A stretch of DNA of 64,000 nt. Origin: Cytophagaceae bacterium (GTDB lineage: Bacteria; Bacteroidota; Bacteroidia; Cytophagales; Cytophagaceae). A program made the position numbers and the translations under genes. The notes below the pieces were generated by a model. That model was not told where the DNA came from. It ran no database searches and saw nothing but the letters and a program-made list of their open reading frames with translations. The stretch spans positions 62,001 through 126,000 of the forward strand of contig JALONM010000003.1 in the NCBI GenBank assembly GCA_025454925.1, read 5' to 3'. Positions 35,083 to 44,377 of the stretch are shown here, in pieces (positions within the stretch are counted from its first letter, which is position 1; each line of letters opens with the position of its first letter).

Positions 35083-36960
35083 ATGAATTACGTTTCTGCC
35101 GAGGGGCTTTCCAAATCATTTCACGAGAAGTGGCTTTTTAAAAATATAAATTTTGGTATCAACCGGGGCCAGCGGATAGCCCTGGTGGGGCACAACGGAT
35201 CGGGTAAATCCACGTTGATGAAAATCATAGCAGGAAAACTAAATCCAGACGAAGGGAAAGTTGCAGTGCAAAAAGACATCCGGATTTCATTTCTGGACCA
35301 GGAGCCACAATTTCAATCAGCATTAGTGAAAGATGCCTTGTTTGATTCGGGCAGCGACATGATGAAGGCTGTGCAGGAATATGAACATGCGCTGGAAAAT
35401 CCGGAAGACGAAAAGAAACTTACCGCAGCTATTGAGCGCATGGAAGCTTTGCAGGCCTGGGATTATGAGCAGCGTGTAAAGCAAATCATTAGCTTTCTTG
35501 CTATCGGAGGATTGGAACAGGAAGTTAGCACACTTTCAGGAGGACAGCGGAAACGACTCGCCCTGGCGCGCATTCTGATCGAAAACCCCGATCTCATTAT
35601 TCTCGATGAACCTACCAACCATCTAGATCTGGAAACCATCGAATGGCTCGAAAATATATTAAGCGCCCAACAAACTACTTTGCTATTGGTCACACACGAC
35701 CGGTATTTTCTGGACAACGTTTGTACGGAAATTATTGAACTCGACCGTGGAGAACTCTTTTATTACAAAGGGAATTACAGTTATTTCCTGGAAAAGAAAT
35801 TCGAACGGGAGCAAATGCAGCAAGCTTCAGTGGAGAAAGCACGCAACCTGATGAAAAAAGAATTGGAATGGATGCGCAAACAGCCTAAGGCACGCGGTAC
35901 CAAAGCCAAATACAGGGTAGATGCGTTTTACGACTTAAAAGAAAAAGCTCAAGGAAAAGAAGAACGGGCCAACCTGGAACTGTCGATGCAACAAACCCGG
36001 CAGGGAAATAAAATTCTGGAGATTAATGCCATCGAACATGCTTTTGAGCAAAAAACGATTCTACAACCCTTTTCTTATGTATTTAAAAAGAAAGACCGGG
36101 TTGGCATCATCGGAAAAAATGGCGCAGGCAAATCTACTCTTCTGAATATCCTCACGGGAAAACTCACGCCTAGTGCAGGCAGCGTGGTAAAAGGAGAAAC
36201 CACGGTGTTCGGTTATTACCATCAGATGGGAATGACGTTTAAAGAAGATGCTCGAGTAATCGATATTGTAAAGGAAATGGCGGAATATATTACTATGGCC
36301 GACGGTTCGGTCGTATCAGTTTCCAAATTCCTGGAACTCTTCCTATTCCCCCCTGTGCAGCAATATACTCCGGTGCATAAGCTCAGTGGTGGTGAACGCA
36401 AGCGTCTGCAATTGCTCTGCGTACTCATTAAGAATCCCAACTTCCTGATTCTGGACGAACCAACCAATGATTTCGATCTAGACACACTCAATGTGTTGGA
36501 AGATTTTCTTGAAAATTTTGCGGGATGTTTGTTGATCGTATCGCACGACCGGTACTTTATGGATAAACTGGTCGATCACTTGTTTGTATTTGAAGAAGCA
36601 GGAAAGTTGCGGGACTTCTATGGAAACTACACCGACTACCGCGAAATGAAAGCCCAGGAGGACGAAACCGAAGTGCAGCTGAGCAAAGCAAACCCCTCCG
36701 TTCCTGTGGCTGTGAAATCAGAAAATACGGCCAGTGTTTCTACCAACACGGTCACCAGAAAAAAATCTTTTAAAGAGAAAAAAGAACTGGAAGATCTGGA
36801 AAAATTACTTCCTGCCTTGGAAAAGGAGAAGGCAGTATTGGTGGAAAAATTAAATCAAGGCGGCTCTTACCAGGAAATAGAAGCCTGGTCGGCTTCTATT
36901 CAACAATTGAGTAATGAAATCGACGAGAAGACCATGAGATGGTTAGAATTGAATGATTAA
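35083..36960 (+). CDS. ABC-F family ATPase (Uup-like)
   Basis: A soluble 625-residue protein with two ABC ATPase domains and no membrane segments. Domain 1 has Walker A GHNGSGKST, signature LSGGQRKRLALARI and Walker B LIILDEPTNHLD; domain 2 has GKNGAGKST, LSGGERKRLQLL and FLILDEPTNDFD. The interdomain linker (about residues 240-320) is long, charged and helical, as in ribosome-binding ABC-F proteins. The last 80 residues form a coiled coil (KEKKELEDLEKLLPALEKEK) like the DNA-binding C-terminal domain of Uup. It likely rescues stalled ribosomes or acts on branched DNA. The next gene, an ABC exporter, follows after 11 bases. Confidence 0.9.
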   Translation: MNYVSAEGLSKSFHEKWLFKNINFGINRGQRIALVGHNGSGKSTLMKIIAGKLNPDEGKVAVQKDIRISFLDQEPQFQSALVKDALFDSGSDMMKAVQEYEHALENPEDEKKLTAAIERMEALQAWDYEQRVKQIISFLAIGGLEQEVSTLSGGQRKRLALARILIENPDLIILDEPTNHLDLETIEWLENILSAQQTTLLLVTHDRYFLDNVCTEIIELDRGELFYYKGNYSYFLEKKFEREQMQQASVEKARNLMKKELEWMRKQPKARGTKAKYRVDAFYDLKEKAQGKEERANLELSMQQTRQGNKILEINAIEHAFEQKTILQPFSYVFKKKDRVGIIGKNGAGKSTLLNILTGKLTPSAGSVVKGETTVFGYYHQMGMTFKEDARVIDIVKEMAEYITMADGSVVSVSKFLELFLFPPVQQYTPVHKLSGGERKRLQLLCVLIKNPNFLILDEPTNDFDLDTLNVLEDFLENFAGCLLIVSHDRYFMDKLVDHLFVFEEAGKLRDFYGNYTDYREMKAQEDETEVQLSKANPSVPVAVKSENTASVSTNTVTRKKSFKEKKELEDLEKLLPALEKEKAVLVEKLNQGGSYQEIEAWSASIQQLSNEIDEKTMRWLELND

Positions 36961-36971
36961 GAAACGAACAC

Positions 36972-38798
36972 ATGGCAAGACCCAATTTTAATAGCAACGG
37001 TGCATCCAAAGAAGATTTACCCAAAATAAAAATCACCAAAGAAAGTCTAAAAAGTAGCACCTGGATTTTCCAATACATAAAGCCTTACCGGTATAGTTTT
37101 ATTGCAGGATTGGCCATGATATCTTTATCTGGGCTTACCACCATGGCTTTCCCCTATTTGCTCAAAGAACTACTTAACAGTGTTGAGCAGCAAAAAAACG
37201 GTGATGCCATGCACTATACACCCGGAGAAATTGTAATAGCCATGCTTCTGGTCCTCACCGTACAGGTAATATTTTCGTATTTCAGAATTTATCTTTTTTC
37301 TAAAGTGGGAGAAAATGCCGTGGCTGATTTACGCAAGCATATTTACGCGCATTTGATGAAAATGCCGGTAGAGTTTTTTGCTAAAAACAGAGTAGGTGAA
37401 TTATCCAGCAGAGTAAGTGCCGATGTATCGCAGATTCAGGATGCCGTTTCAACTGTGCTGGCTGAAATTCTGAGAGGAATTGTAATCTTATGTATTGGCA
37501 CTTTTCTTATTTTCTATTTATCATCCAAGCTGGCGCTGCTGATGTTGTCGGTGGTACCTGTAGTGGTAATTGTTGCGGTTGCATTCAGCAGACGCATACG
37601 CAAACGTTCTAAGGAAGCGCAGGATAAACTTGCCGAATCAGGCACCATTGTACAAGAAACCTTGCAGGGAATAAGCAATGTAAAATCCTTTACGAATGAA
37701 TACTATGAAGTAAATCGCTACAATCATTTTATACAGGATGTGGTAACCCTTGCCATCAAAAATGCAGGACTCAGAGGTTTATTTGTTTCCACCATCATCT
37801 TCGTTATGTTTACCACGGTAGCGGTTGGCGTATGGTACGGGGCGCAATTGATGCCCATCAAAGACTTATCTGTATTTGTCATCTACACCGCATTTGTAGG
37901 AGGCACCTTAGCTGGCTTTGCTGAATTATATGCCCAATTTCAACGCACCCTGGGTGCTACCCAGCGGGTGCGGGATATTTTAAATGAACCTACTGAGGCC
38001 ATAGAAGCTTCGTCCATAGTGGTGGAGGCAGCAAATCAAATACAAGGAAAAGTTCGATTTAAAGAGCTTGAGTTTGCATATCCCTCCAGACCCGAAATGA
38101 AAATCCTGAAAGGACTTTCCTTGTCGGTGGAAGCGGGCCAACAACTCGCCATCGTAGGCAGCAGTGGTGCTGGCAAAAGCACCATTACCAACTTGATCCT
38201 TGGATTTTATGAAGTACAAAACGGAGAGGTATATATAGACGATCGCCCTATTCAATCATTTCCGTTACAACAACTGAGAGCACAAATTGCATATGTGCCA
38301 CAGGATATTTTCTTGTTCGGAGGAAGCATCTTGGAAAACATCGCCTACGGAAAACCAGGAGCTACCTTGGAAGAAATTCAGGAAGCTGCCGTGAAAGCCT
38401 ATGCACATGACTTCATTTCTTCTTTTCCCGAAGGATACCAAACCTTGGTAGGAGAAAGAGGAATTAAGCTTTCCGGAGGACAACGCCAACGTATTGCCAT
38501 CGCCAGGGCAATTCTGAAAAATCCACGCATCCTATTGCTGGACGAAGCGACCAGCGCCCTCGATAGTGAATCGGAATTATTGGTGCAAAAAGCCTTGGAT
38601 GCCTTGATGAAAAATAGAACCTCCATTGTTATTGCACATCGCCTTTCCACTATACGCCATGCGGGTCAAATTGTGGTGCTAGAAAATGGACGTGTGGCTG
38701 AAATTGGGACCCATGATGAACTCCTTCGTATTCCTGGTGGTAGCTATCAATCGTTGTATTCCAAACAGTCAGAACCTAGCCTGCAACAGGAGCATTAA
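36972..38798 (+). CDS. ABC exporter half-transporter, MsbA-like
   Basis: A 608-residue exporter with six membrane helices in residues 40-325 and an ATPase domain with Walker A GSSGAGKST, signature LSGGQRQRIAIARA, canonical Walker B ILLLDEATSALDSES (catalytic glutamate present) and IVIAHRLSTIRHA. It is therefore expected to work as a homodimer, or as the active partner of a degenerate half. MsbA-type lipid A flippase or drug export are both possible. It is probably co-transcribed with the ABC-F gene (11-base gap). A large inverted repeat follows the stop. Confidence 0.9.
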   Translation: MARPNFNSNGASKEDLPKIKITKESLKSSTWIFQYIKPYRYSFIAGLAMISLSGLTTMAFPYLLKELLNSVEQQKNGDAMHYTPGEIVIAMLLVLTVQVIFSYFRIYLFSKVGENAVADLRKHIYAHLMKMPVEFFAKNRVGELSSRVSADVSQIQDAVSTVLAEILRGIVILCIGTFLIFYLSSKLALLMLSVVPVVVIVAVAFSRRIRKRSKEAQDKLAESGTIVQETLQGISNVKSFTNEYYEVNRYNHFIQDVVTLAIKNAGLRGLFVSTIIFVMFTTVAVGVWYGAQLMPIKDLSVFVIYTAFVGGTLAGFAELYAQFQRTLGATQRVRDILNEPTEAIEASSIVVEAANQIQGKVRFKELEFAYPSRPEMKILKGLSLSVEAGQQLAIVGSSGAGKSTITNLILGFYEVQNGEVYIDDRPIQSFPLQQLRAQIAYVPQDIFLFGGSILENIAYGKPGATLEEIQEAAVKAYAHDFISSFPEGYQTLVGERGIKLSGGQRQRIAIARAILKNPRILLLDEATSALDSESELLVQKALDALMKNRTSIVIAHRLSTIRHAGQIVVLENGRVAEIGTHDELLRIPGGSYQSLYSKQSEPSLQQEH

Positions 38799-38811
38799 GT
38801 GGCTACTTTCG

Positions 38812-38866
38812 CTAACATCCGATTGTAAGTGAATTCTCAATCGATCCACCAACAATCGGATGTTAG
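38812..38866. terminator. 15-bp inverted repeat between convergent genes
   Basis: CTAACATCCGATTGT (38812-38826) and ACAATCGGATGTTAG (38852-38866) are perfectly complementary around a 25-base loop. There is no U-tract. It lies between the ABC exporter (+) and the beta-helix gene (-). Confidence 0.5.
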
Positions 38867-38879
38867 ATAGAATAGGGTT

Positions 38880-41800
38880 CTAAGGATTCGTACGTGGAAG
38901 TTTTATCGCATATACACCGGAACTTGTTTTAACATTCAGGATGTACATTCCATTAGCTAAACCGGATAGGGGATAGTGTTGCTCTACCCAATCGCGGCCA
39001 GTGAAATCATCGGATAAAATTAGTTTGCCATCGCTGCTCAGCAATTGCAGAGAGGCGCTCCCATTATCTAGCAACAAACCAATATCCAATCCGGAGGAAC
39101 TCAGCAAGGCCACAATTTCTTGATTTCCGGAGGAAATGCTCCGAATGTTTGAATACGAGGTTTTCCCATCCCAATCTTCCTGTTTTATGCGATAATACAG
39201 TATCGCCGCCTCAGGCAACGCTCTGTCGATCCATTCATAACCATGTAAGCCAATGCTGGTGCCTGCTCCGGAAAGGGTGGCAATGGATTCAAAATGAATT
39301 CCATCCACACTACGCATAATTGAAAATTGTTTATTATTTGTTTCACTCAACGTATACCATTGCAAGCGGGCACTCTGAGCATCCAAACGCTTTGCGGTAA
39401 ATTCAAGCCACTCTACTGGCAGTGGAGCCGAACACGTAGAAAACGGACTGGTACTATTGGCGGCATTGGTCTGCGTAGCTGAGACTGCCGCCGCTTCTCC
39501 AACGCTTAAACCTAAGCTATGTGTAAAGGTCCAATTCCCGGATCCGTCAACCACCGTGGTACCAATAAATGTCTCTCCTTCGCAATCACACCAGGTTCCA
39601 GCATCTACCGTGGTATTGCGGTAAATATGAACGGTAAAACCAGGATCGCCTGTACCTGTAATATCATTTGCCAATGAACTTACAATCACCGGGGCTGCTA
39701 CATTATCATTACCAGCGCCGTTGCGTTCAATGCCTCGCTGTTCGTTGCAATAAATTTTATTATAGGTAATCAAATTACGATGAGAAGAATTATATACAAA
39801 AACACCCGGACCGCCATCAAAAAAACCTGGTACATTTTTATTATAGGCAATAATATTTCTGTTTGCTAAAGAACCTCCGATGATATTGTCAAAATTAGGC
39901 CCTGCAGAACCAATATTGATTCCCCAATCTTCATTACCCAACTGTAAGGTTCCCGATTTATCGGTACCAACATAATTACCAATGATCTGATTGTTGGTGG
40001 CATTCCTCAGATAGATGCCTTCGTTTAAATTGGCTGAGCAAATATTTCCTTCGTGTAAACCACTCCCTCCAACGATATTTCCACTCGATTCATTTAAAGA
40101 GATTCCAGCCCAGTAATTGGGCTTGGCAATGGTACCGGTGGAATCGACGCCACAATAGTTCCCCAACATAATATTGTTGTCAGGTCCTTCCACACGTATT
40201 CCATCCCCTTGAAGCGCAGCATATCCATTTCCTGAACACACATTTCGTTCAGCAAAAGTGCTGCCTCCGACGGTAATATTACTGCTGGCACCGAGTAAAT
40301 AAATGCCACTAAAATCATTACCGATCATGGTTGTTCCATCTGCGCCAAGACCAACAAAATTGGCCCGGACAAACCCGTTGGCCGAAGAGCCCGTAACGAC
40401 TATTCCGTTATCGTTGGCACACACAATGTTTCTATGGGCAAAAGTACTCCCTCCTACCGTCACCTGGTTTGAATTTTCAACGACGATTCCTATCCCTGCA
40501 TTTCCTCGTGCCAACAAGCCCGTTCCATCAATACCCACATAATTCCCAGACACAACAGTATTATCCGAATTCAGAATAAACAATCCCGCTGCATTGTTGG
40601 ACGAAATATAATTGCGTTCTGTGGCGGTAGTTCCACCCACATAACTGTCTTCCGTATTGATTAACTCTATGCCACGCTGTCCATTGCCAATTGGAGTGCT
40701 TAGGTCTGTTCCCAGCCCTATTACATTGCCGCGTATGTAGGCTTTGTCAGAAGTAGCTCCATTGATAGAAATTCCATGTAAATTATTTCCTGAAATAAAA
40801 TTTCTCTCCGCGGCCAAACTCCCTCCTATTCGGGGATTACGACAGTTATCTATGTTAATGCCACTCAGTGCATTTCCTCTGTCTGTAATTCCTCCAATAT
40901 CTAACCCTATAAAGTTACCTCGAATTCTCAGACTGTCGCAAGAGACCAAATTCATCCCAAATAATGTGTTGTTGGAAATATAATTTCCAGCCCCAGCTAT
41001 ACTGCCTCCAATCGTAGCACGCAGGCAATTGATTAACATAATTCCATGCTCTCCATTGGGAATAGCGGAAGTACCATCAAAGCCCAATCCTATTCGGTTA
41101 GAGGAAATAATTAATCGTTGTGAATTGATGGCAAAAATGCCGTGAAAGGTATTACTGCCTATAATGTTGGATTGAATGATCAGGTCATGAGAATTTCCAT
41201 TCGCTTCGATTCCAAACGTAGCATTGCCTAAAGCTGCATTCCCCGAAATAAGTGTACCGATCAAATTAAATCGAATAATCGTTGCTTGTGCATTGTCATT
41301 AAAAATACCACGTTGTCCATTTCCGGAAATCAGATTGTATTCCAGTATATTATTATTGGAAGCGCCAAGTACCATAATACCATTTTGTGCATTAGGAAGT
41401 GCTGCTGTACCAGTTTTGTTGGTGCCAATTAAATTTCCTCGTACTATGTTGTTGCTGGAGTTCGCTTGAAAACGAATGCCCTGTTCATTACAACCAGAAA
41501 TCAAATTGGGTTGCCCAAGGACCAATCCTCCAATTAAATTTCCGTTTGAATTATCCAATTCAATTCCATTCCAAAGTATTGGGGTGGCCGCTGCCGCTGT
41601 TCCTGCCGCATTGGTACCAATCTGATTGCCTTGAATAATATGGTTTGAGGAATTCCAAAGGTATAAGCCCCTGTTAGCACCTGAAAGTATGATACCTTGT
41701 ATGGTAGATCCGGTCGATCCTGCTGCTAGTGTGAAACCATTGATACAACTCGCAACCACATTTATGGAAGGTGTACCGGGTGCGCTGCTAGGTTCAGAAT

Positions 41801-42023
41801 AGCCATCAATACTAATAGGATCTGTGATATTGGGCAAGCAAGAAGCGAGGGTAATGGTAGTGGCTGCACCAAAATTAAACGTGATAACATCAAGCCCAAC
41901 ATTGCCGTTCGCCAAGGTAATTGCTTCCCGGAGAGTCCCAGGACCTGCATCTAATGCACTCGTAACAGGATAGGTTGCCGCCAAGCTGACACTTGAGATT
42001 AATAAGATAAATAAGCGCTTCAT
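38880..42023 (-). CDS. Secreted right-handed beta-helix protein with T9SS-type C terminus
   Basis: About 1047 residues from ATG 42023 (an earlier in-frame start at 42032 adds three). After a signal peptide (ending near VSLAA) and a CSLREAIT-like opening (GPGTLREAITLAN), there are many beta-helix coils of the NosD/pectate-lyase-like type. They form longer units of about 65 residues with the phrases IRGNxIGLGxDGT, NGxHGIxLxN, xxxIGGSxxxxRNxISxNN. The helix spans about residues 50-770. Then come an Ig-like domain (VIVSSLANDITGTGDPGF), an ELP-type segment (LPVEWLEFTAKRL) and a C-terminal sorting domain (LANGMYILNVKTSSGVYAIKL). It probably binds or acts on a polysaccharide; no catalytic motif could be assigned. 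Confidence 0.85.
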   Translation of the reverse strand: MKRLFILLISSVSLAATYPVTSALDAGPGTLREAITLANGNVGLDVITFNFGAATTITLASCLPNITDPISIDGYSEPSSAPGTPSINVVASCINGFTLAAGSTGSTIQGIILSGANRGLYLWNSSNHIIQGNQIGTNAAGTAAAATPILWNGIELDNSNGNLIGGLVLGQPNLISGCNEQGIRFQANSSNNIVRGNLIGTNKTGTAALPNAQNGIMVLGASNNNILEYNLISGNGQRGIFNDNAQATIIRFNLIGTLISGNAALGNATFGIEANGNSHDLIIQSNIIGSNTFHGIFAINSQRLIISSNRIGLGFDGTSAIPNGEHGIMLINCLRATIGGSIAGAGNYISNNTLFGMNLVSCDSLRIRGNFIGLDIGGITDRGNALSGINIDNCRNPRIGGSLAAERNFISGNNLHGISINGATSDKAYIRGNVIGLGTDLSTPIGNGQRGIELINTEDSYVGGTTATERNYISSNNAAGLFILNSDNTVVSGNYVGIDGTGLLARGNAGIGIVVENSNQVTVGGSTFAHRNIVCANDNGIVVTGSSANGFVRANFVGLGADGTTMIGNDFSGIYLLGASSNITVGGSTFAERNVCSGNGYAALQGDGIRVEGPDNNIMLGNYCGVDSTGTIAKPNYWAGISLNESSGNIVGGSGLHEGNICSANLNEGIYLRNATNNQIIGNYVGTDKSGTLQLGNEDWGINIGSAGPNFDNIIGGSLANRNIIAYNKNVPGFFDGGPGVFVYNSSHRNLITYNKIYCNEQRGIERNGAGNDNVAAPVIVSSLANDITGTGDPGFTVHIYRNTTVDAGTWCDCEGETFIGTTVVDGSGNWTFTHSLGLSVGEAAAVSATQTNAANSTSPFSTCSAPLPVEWLEFTAKRLDAQSARLQWYTLSETNNKQFSIMRSVDGIHFESIATLSGAGTSIGLHGYEWIDRALPEAAILYYRIKQEDWDGKTSYSNIRSISSGNQEIVALLSSSGLDIGLLLDNGSASLQLLSSDGKLILSDDFTGRDWVEQHYPLSGLANGMYILNVKTSSGVYAIKLPRTNP

Positions 42024-42423
42024 ATGGTCCATATTTACGAAGAATACCTATTCTGGTTGAGAGGTAACAGCATAATGCTCAGTAAAATGTAGTTTTCTAG
42101 CGTATAGAAAACATAGGAGGTAAGAATAATTTCGCTTACTAAACTATAATTTAAACTTAATATACTGATTACTAGACTATATTAAAAAAAAACACACCAT
42201 TACACAACAATAACTACTACTAAACAGTACAAACACCCGAAATCATGTTACGTAAATGTTTTTAGAATTAAAATTCTTACAATTTCAATTCTAACGAATG
42301 TCTTTTAAACGAAATATTAATGTTTTTTAACTTCTATTTTTGATTCTCAAATTGGGTATTTATGCTGATTTACTTGGATTTCGAAAAATTCTTGGGTTTA
42401 CTTGAATACTAAACTTAAAAATC
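42024..42423. other. 400-base divergent intergenic region
   Basis: Very AT-rich. There are no genes and no clean TAnnTTTG box for either neighbour. An AGAATT-AA-AATTCT palindrome lies at about 42264-42280, followed by a related CAATTCTA word, and might be a regulator site for the GH16 gene. Confidence 0.4.
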
Positions 42424-44175
42424 ATGCGAATACTAATTCTAATTCTTCTATCTCCGGTTGTTCTCTGGTCTCAGGAATGGAAGCTACAATGGAGCGACGA
42501 GTTTAACGGAACAGAATTAAATCTTCAGCACTGGAATTATGAAATAGGAAATGGAGAGGGCGGCTGGGGTACCGGGCAAATTGATTATTGTACCGACCGA
42601 CCCGAAAATGTTCGGGTTCATAAAGGATTCCTCAAATTAGGAATCAATAAAGAAGATATCAGTGGTTTTCACTACACAGCTGGTCGCATTAATACCAGAA
42701 ACAAGATTACGGCAAAATATGGACGTATTGAAGCTCGAATTAAAATTCCTGCAGGAAGAGGGATAGGCGCCGCCTTTTGGATGTTACCCCAAGATGAAAA
42801 ATTTGGTTGGTGGCCTCGCAGCGGCGAAATTGATATTCTTGAAATCAACGGACATGAAATCCACCGTAATTATGGAACTGTGCATTATATGCTTTCCGGC
42901 CAGCGCAAATACACCGGACATGATATTATAGTACCTAATGATCTTAGTAAAGAATTTCATGTGTACGCCATTGAATGGGATGAAAAAATAATCAAATGGT
43001 TTCTTGACGATTCTTTGTACCATACATTTCCTATAGCTGAACCAATTGATGAAAGAACTCCTTTTAATGAGCGCTTTTATTTTATCTTAAGTACAGGGGT
43101 TGGCAGTGATTTCTCTGGTAAAATAATTGAAGACAAACTTCTGCCCCAAACCATGGAGGTTGATTATTTGCGGGTATATAAAAAAGTAGTACATCCTGAA
43201 ATCCAGATGGCTATTGGCTCTGAAGATGGAAAAAGCCTGGAATTACATTTTAATGAACAAATAAAACCCACCGCCGATTTTTCTAAAATAAAATTTATTG
43301 GACAAGAAAATGCGGTTGTTTCGGTACAAAATAAATACAGGGAAAATAATGTATTGGTGCTTCAATTGGCCAAGGTATTAAATTCCAAAGACTTCATGGT
43401 AGCGTTGGGTGCAGGCGCTGTCACTACCCTCGACCAGATTCCAAACAAAGACCTCGCTGCGTTTACCGTCATTAACCTGGTGTCGGGATCAAATCCGCAT
43501 TGGCTGGGAGCCCTGACCATGTCCGACGCATATACCTTAGAAGTAAGCGGTAGTAAAAAATTCACCTCCGATCCCTCCATTTCAAAGATTGAGGTTTTAC
43601 AAAACGGCAAACGCGTTGGCTGCACCATTTCTGTAGATTCTTTGCGTCCTAGCAAACTTCTCATTAAAGCTGGAATCCCCTTTATGAAAGGCGACTCTCT
43701 TCAACTTTCTATTCCTGCCAATACCTGCAAGAGCAACGATGGCATATTCTATCCTTCCGCCATGGTAAGGGTAAATAATTCCCTTCCGTTTAAATCCATA
43801 CTGCCTGGACGTATTGAAGCTGAAAATTACCTAAGACAAAGCGGTGTACAAAAAGAAGAGTGCCATGATGTAAGTAAAGGACAAAATCTGGGGTATATCG
43901 ACGATAAAGACAATTTCGATTACCAGGTGTATGTGCAAGAGGACGGAGAGTATGAGATAAGTGTTCGTGCCGCTGTGATGAATTACAATGCCATCCTCGA
44001 ATTTAAAATAGCAGAGCAATCCATTCAAATACCTTTAGTACAAACCTTTGGTTGGCAAATCTGGAAAGATTCTCCAGGTGGAAAAATATCCTTAAAAAAA
44101 GGTGTCTATACCTTGCGCTGCAATTCCATCAACGGAGGTTTTAATCTCAATTACCTTCAGCTTACGAAATTATAA
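42424..44175 (+). CDS. Secreted GH16 beta-glucanase with CBM6-like module
   Basis: A 583-residue secreted enzyme. The signal peptide is short (cleavage near LWSQ, about residue 16). The GH16 catalytic domain (17-255) has GEIDILEING with the E-D-E catalytic triad and GAAFWMLPQD ahead of it, typical of laminarinases. A middle beta-sandwich of about 200 residues (SEDGKSLELHFNEQIKP onward) resembles Ig-like spacer domains. The last 130 residues (PGRIEAENYLRQSGVQ, ending GGFNLNYLQLTKL) match family 6 carbohydrate-binding modules. There is no T9SS sorting domain. It precedes a GH3 beta-glucosidase gene by 200 bases; together they would turn beta-1,3-glucan into glucose. Confidence 0.9.
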   Translation: MRILILILLSPVVLWSQEWKLQWSDEFNGTELNLQHWNYEIGNGEGGWGTGQIDYCTDRPENVRVHKGFLKLGINKEDISGFHYTAGRINTRNKITAKYGRIEARIKIPAGRGIGAAFWMLPQDEKFGWWPRSGEIDILEINGHEIHRNYGTVHYMLSGQRKYTGHDIIVPNDLSKEFHVYAIEWDEKIIKWFLDDSLYHTFPIAEPIDERTPFNERFYFILSTGVGSDFSGKIIEDKLLPQTMEVDYLRVYKKVVHPEIQMAIGSEDGKSLELHFNEQIKPTADFSKIKFIGQENAVVSVQNKYRENNVLVLQLAKVLNSKDFMVALGAGAVTTLDQIPNKDLAAFTVINLVSGSNPHWLGALTMSDAYTLEVSGSKKFTSDPSISKIEVLQNGKRVGCTISVDSLRPSKLLIKAGIPFMKGDSLQLSIPANTCKSNDGIFYPSAMVRVNNSLPFKSILPGRIEAENYLRQSGVQKEECHDVSKGQNLGYIDDKDNFDYQVYVQEDGEYEISVRAAVMNYNAILEFKIAEQSIQIPLVQTFGWQIWKDSPGGKISLKKGVYTLRCNSINGGFNLNYLQLTKL

Positions 44176-44377
44176 ACTTTGTCAATCAAATGTCAGTACA
44201 CCTAAAAATGAAATGCAATAAAATGATAATCAAAACTTTAAATTGTTTCTTAGATGATAAATCCGATCCAAAGCAGGTCCTGAGTAAAGCAAAAAAATGA
44301 TGTCCGGCAAGTGTCAAAATTTTCATTTACTAAACAAAACTGTATAATCCTTAACATTCACGAATAAGAAAATTTTT

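Noticed and set aside
38880-42023. CRISPR-like spaced repeats in the beta-helix gene.
   Set aside because: The repeats are degenerate, unequal and lie in one open frame, so they are protein repeats.
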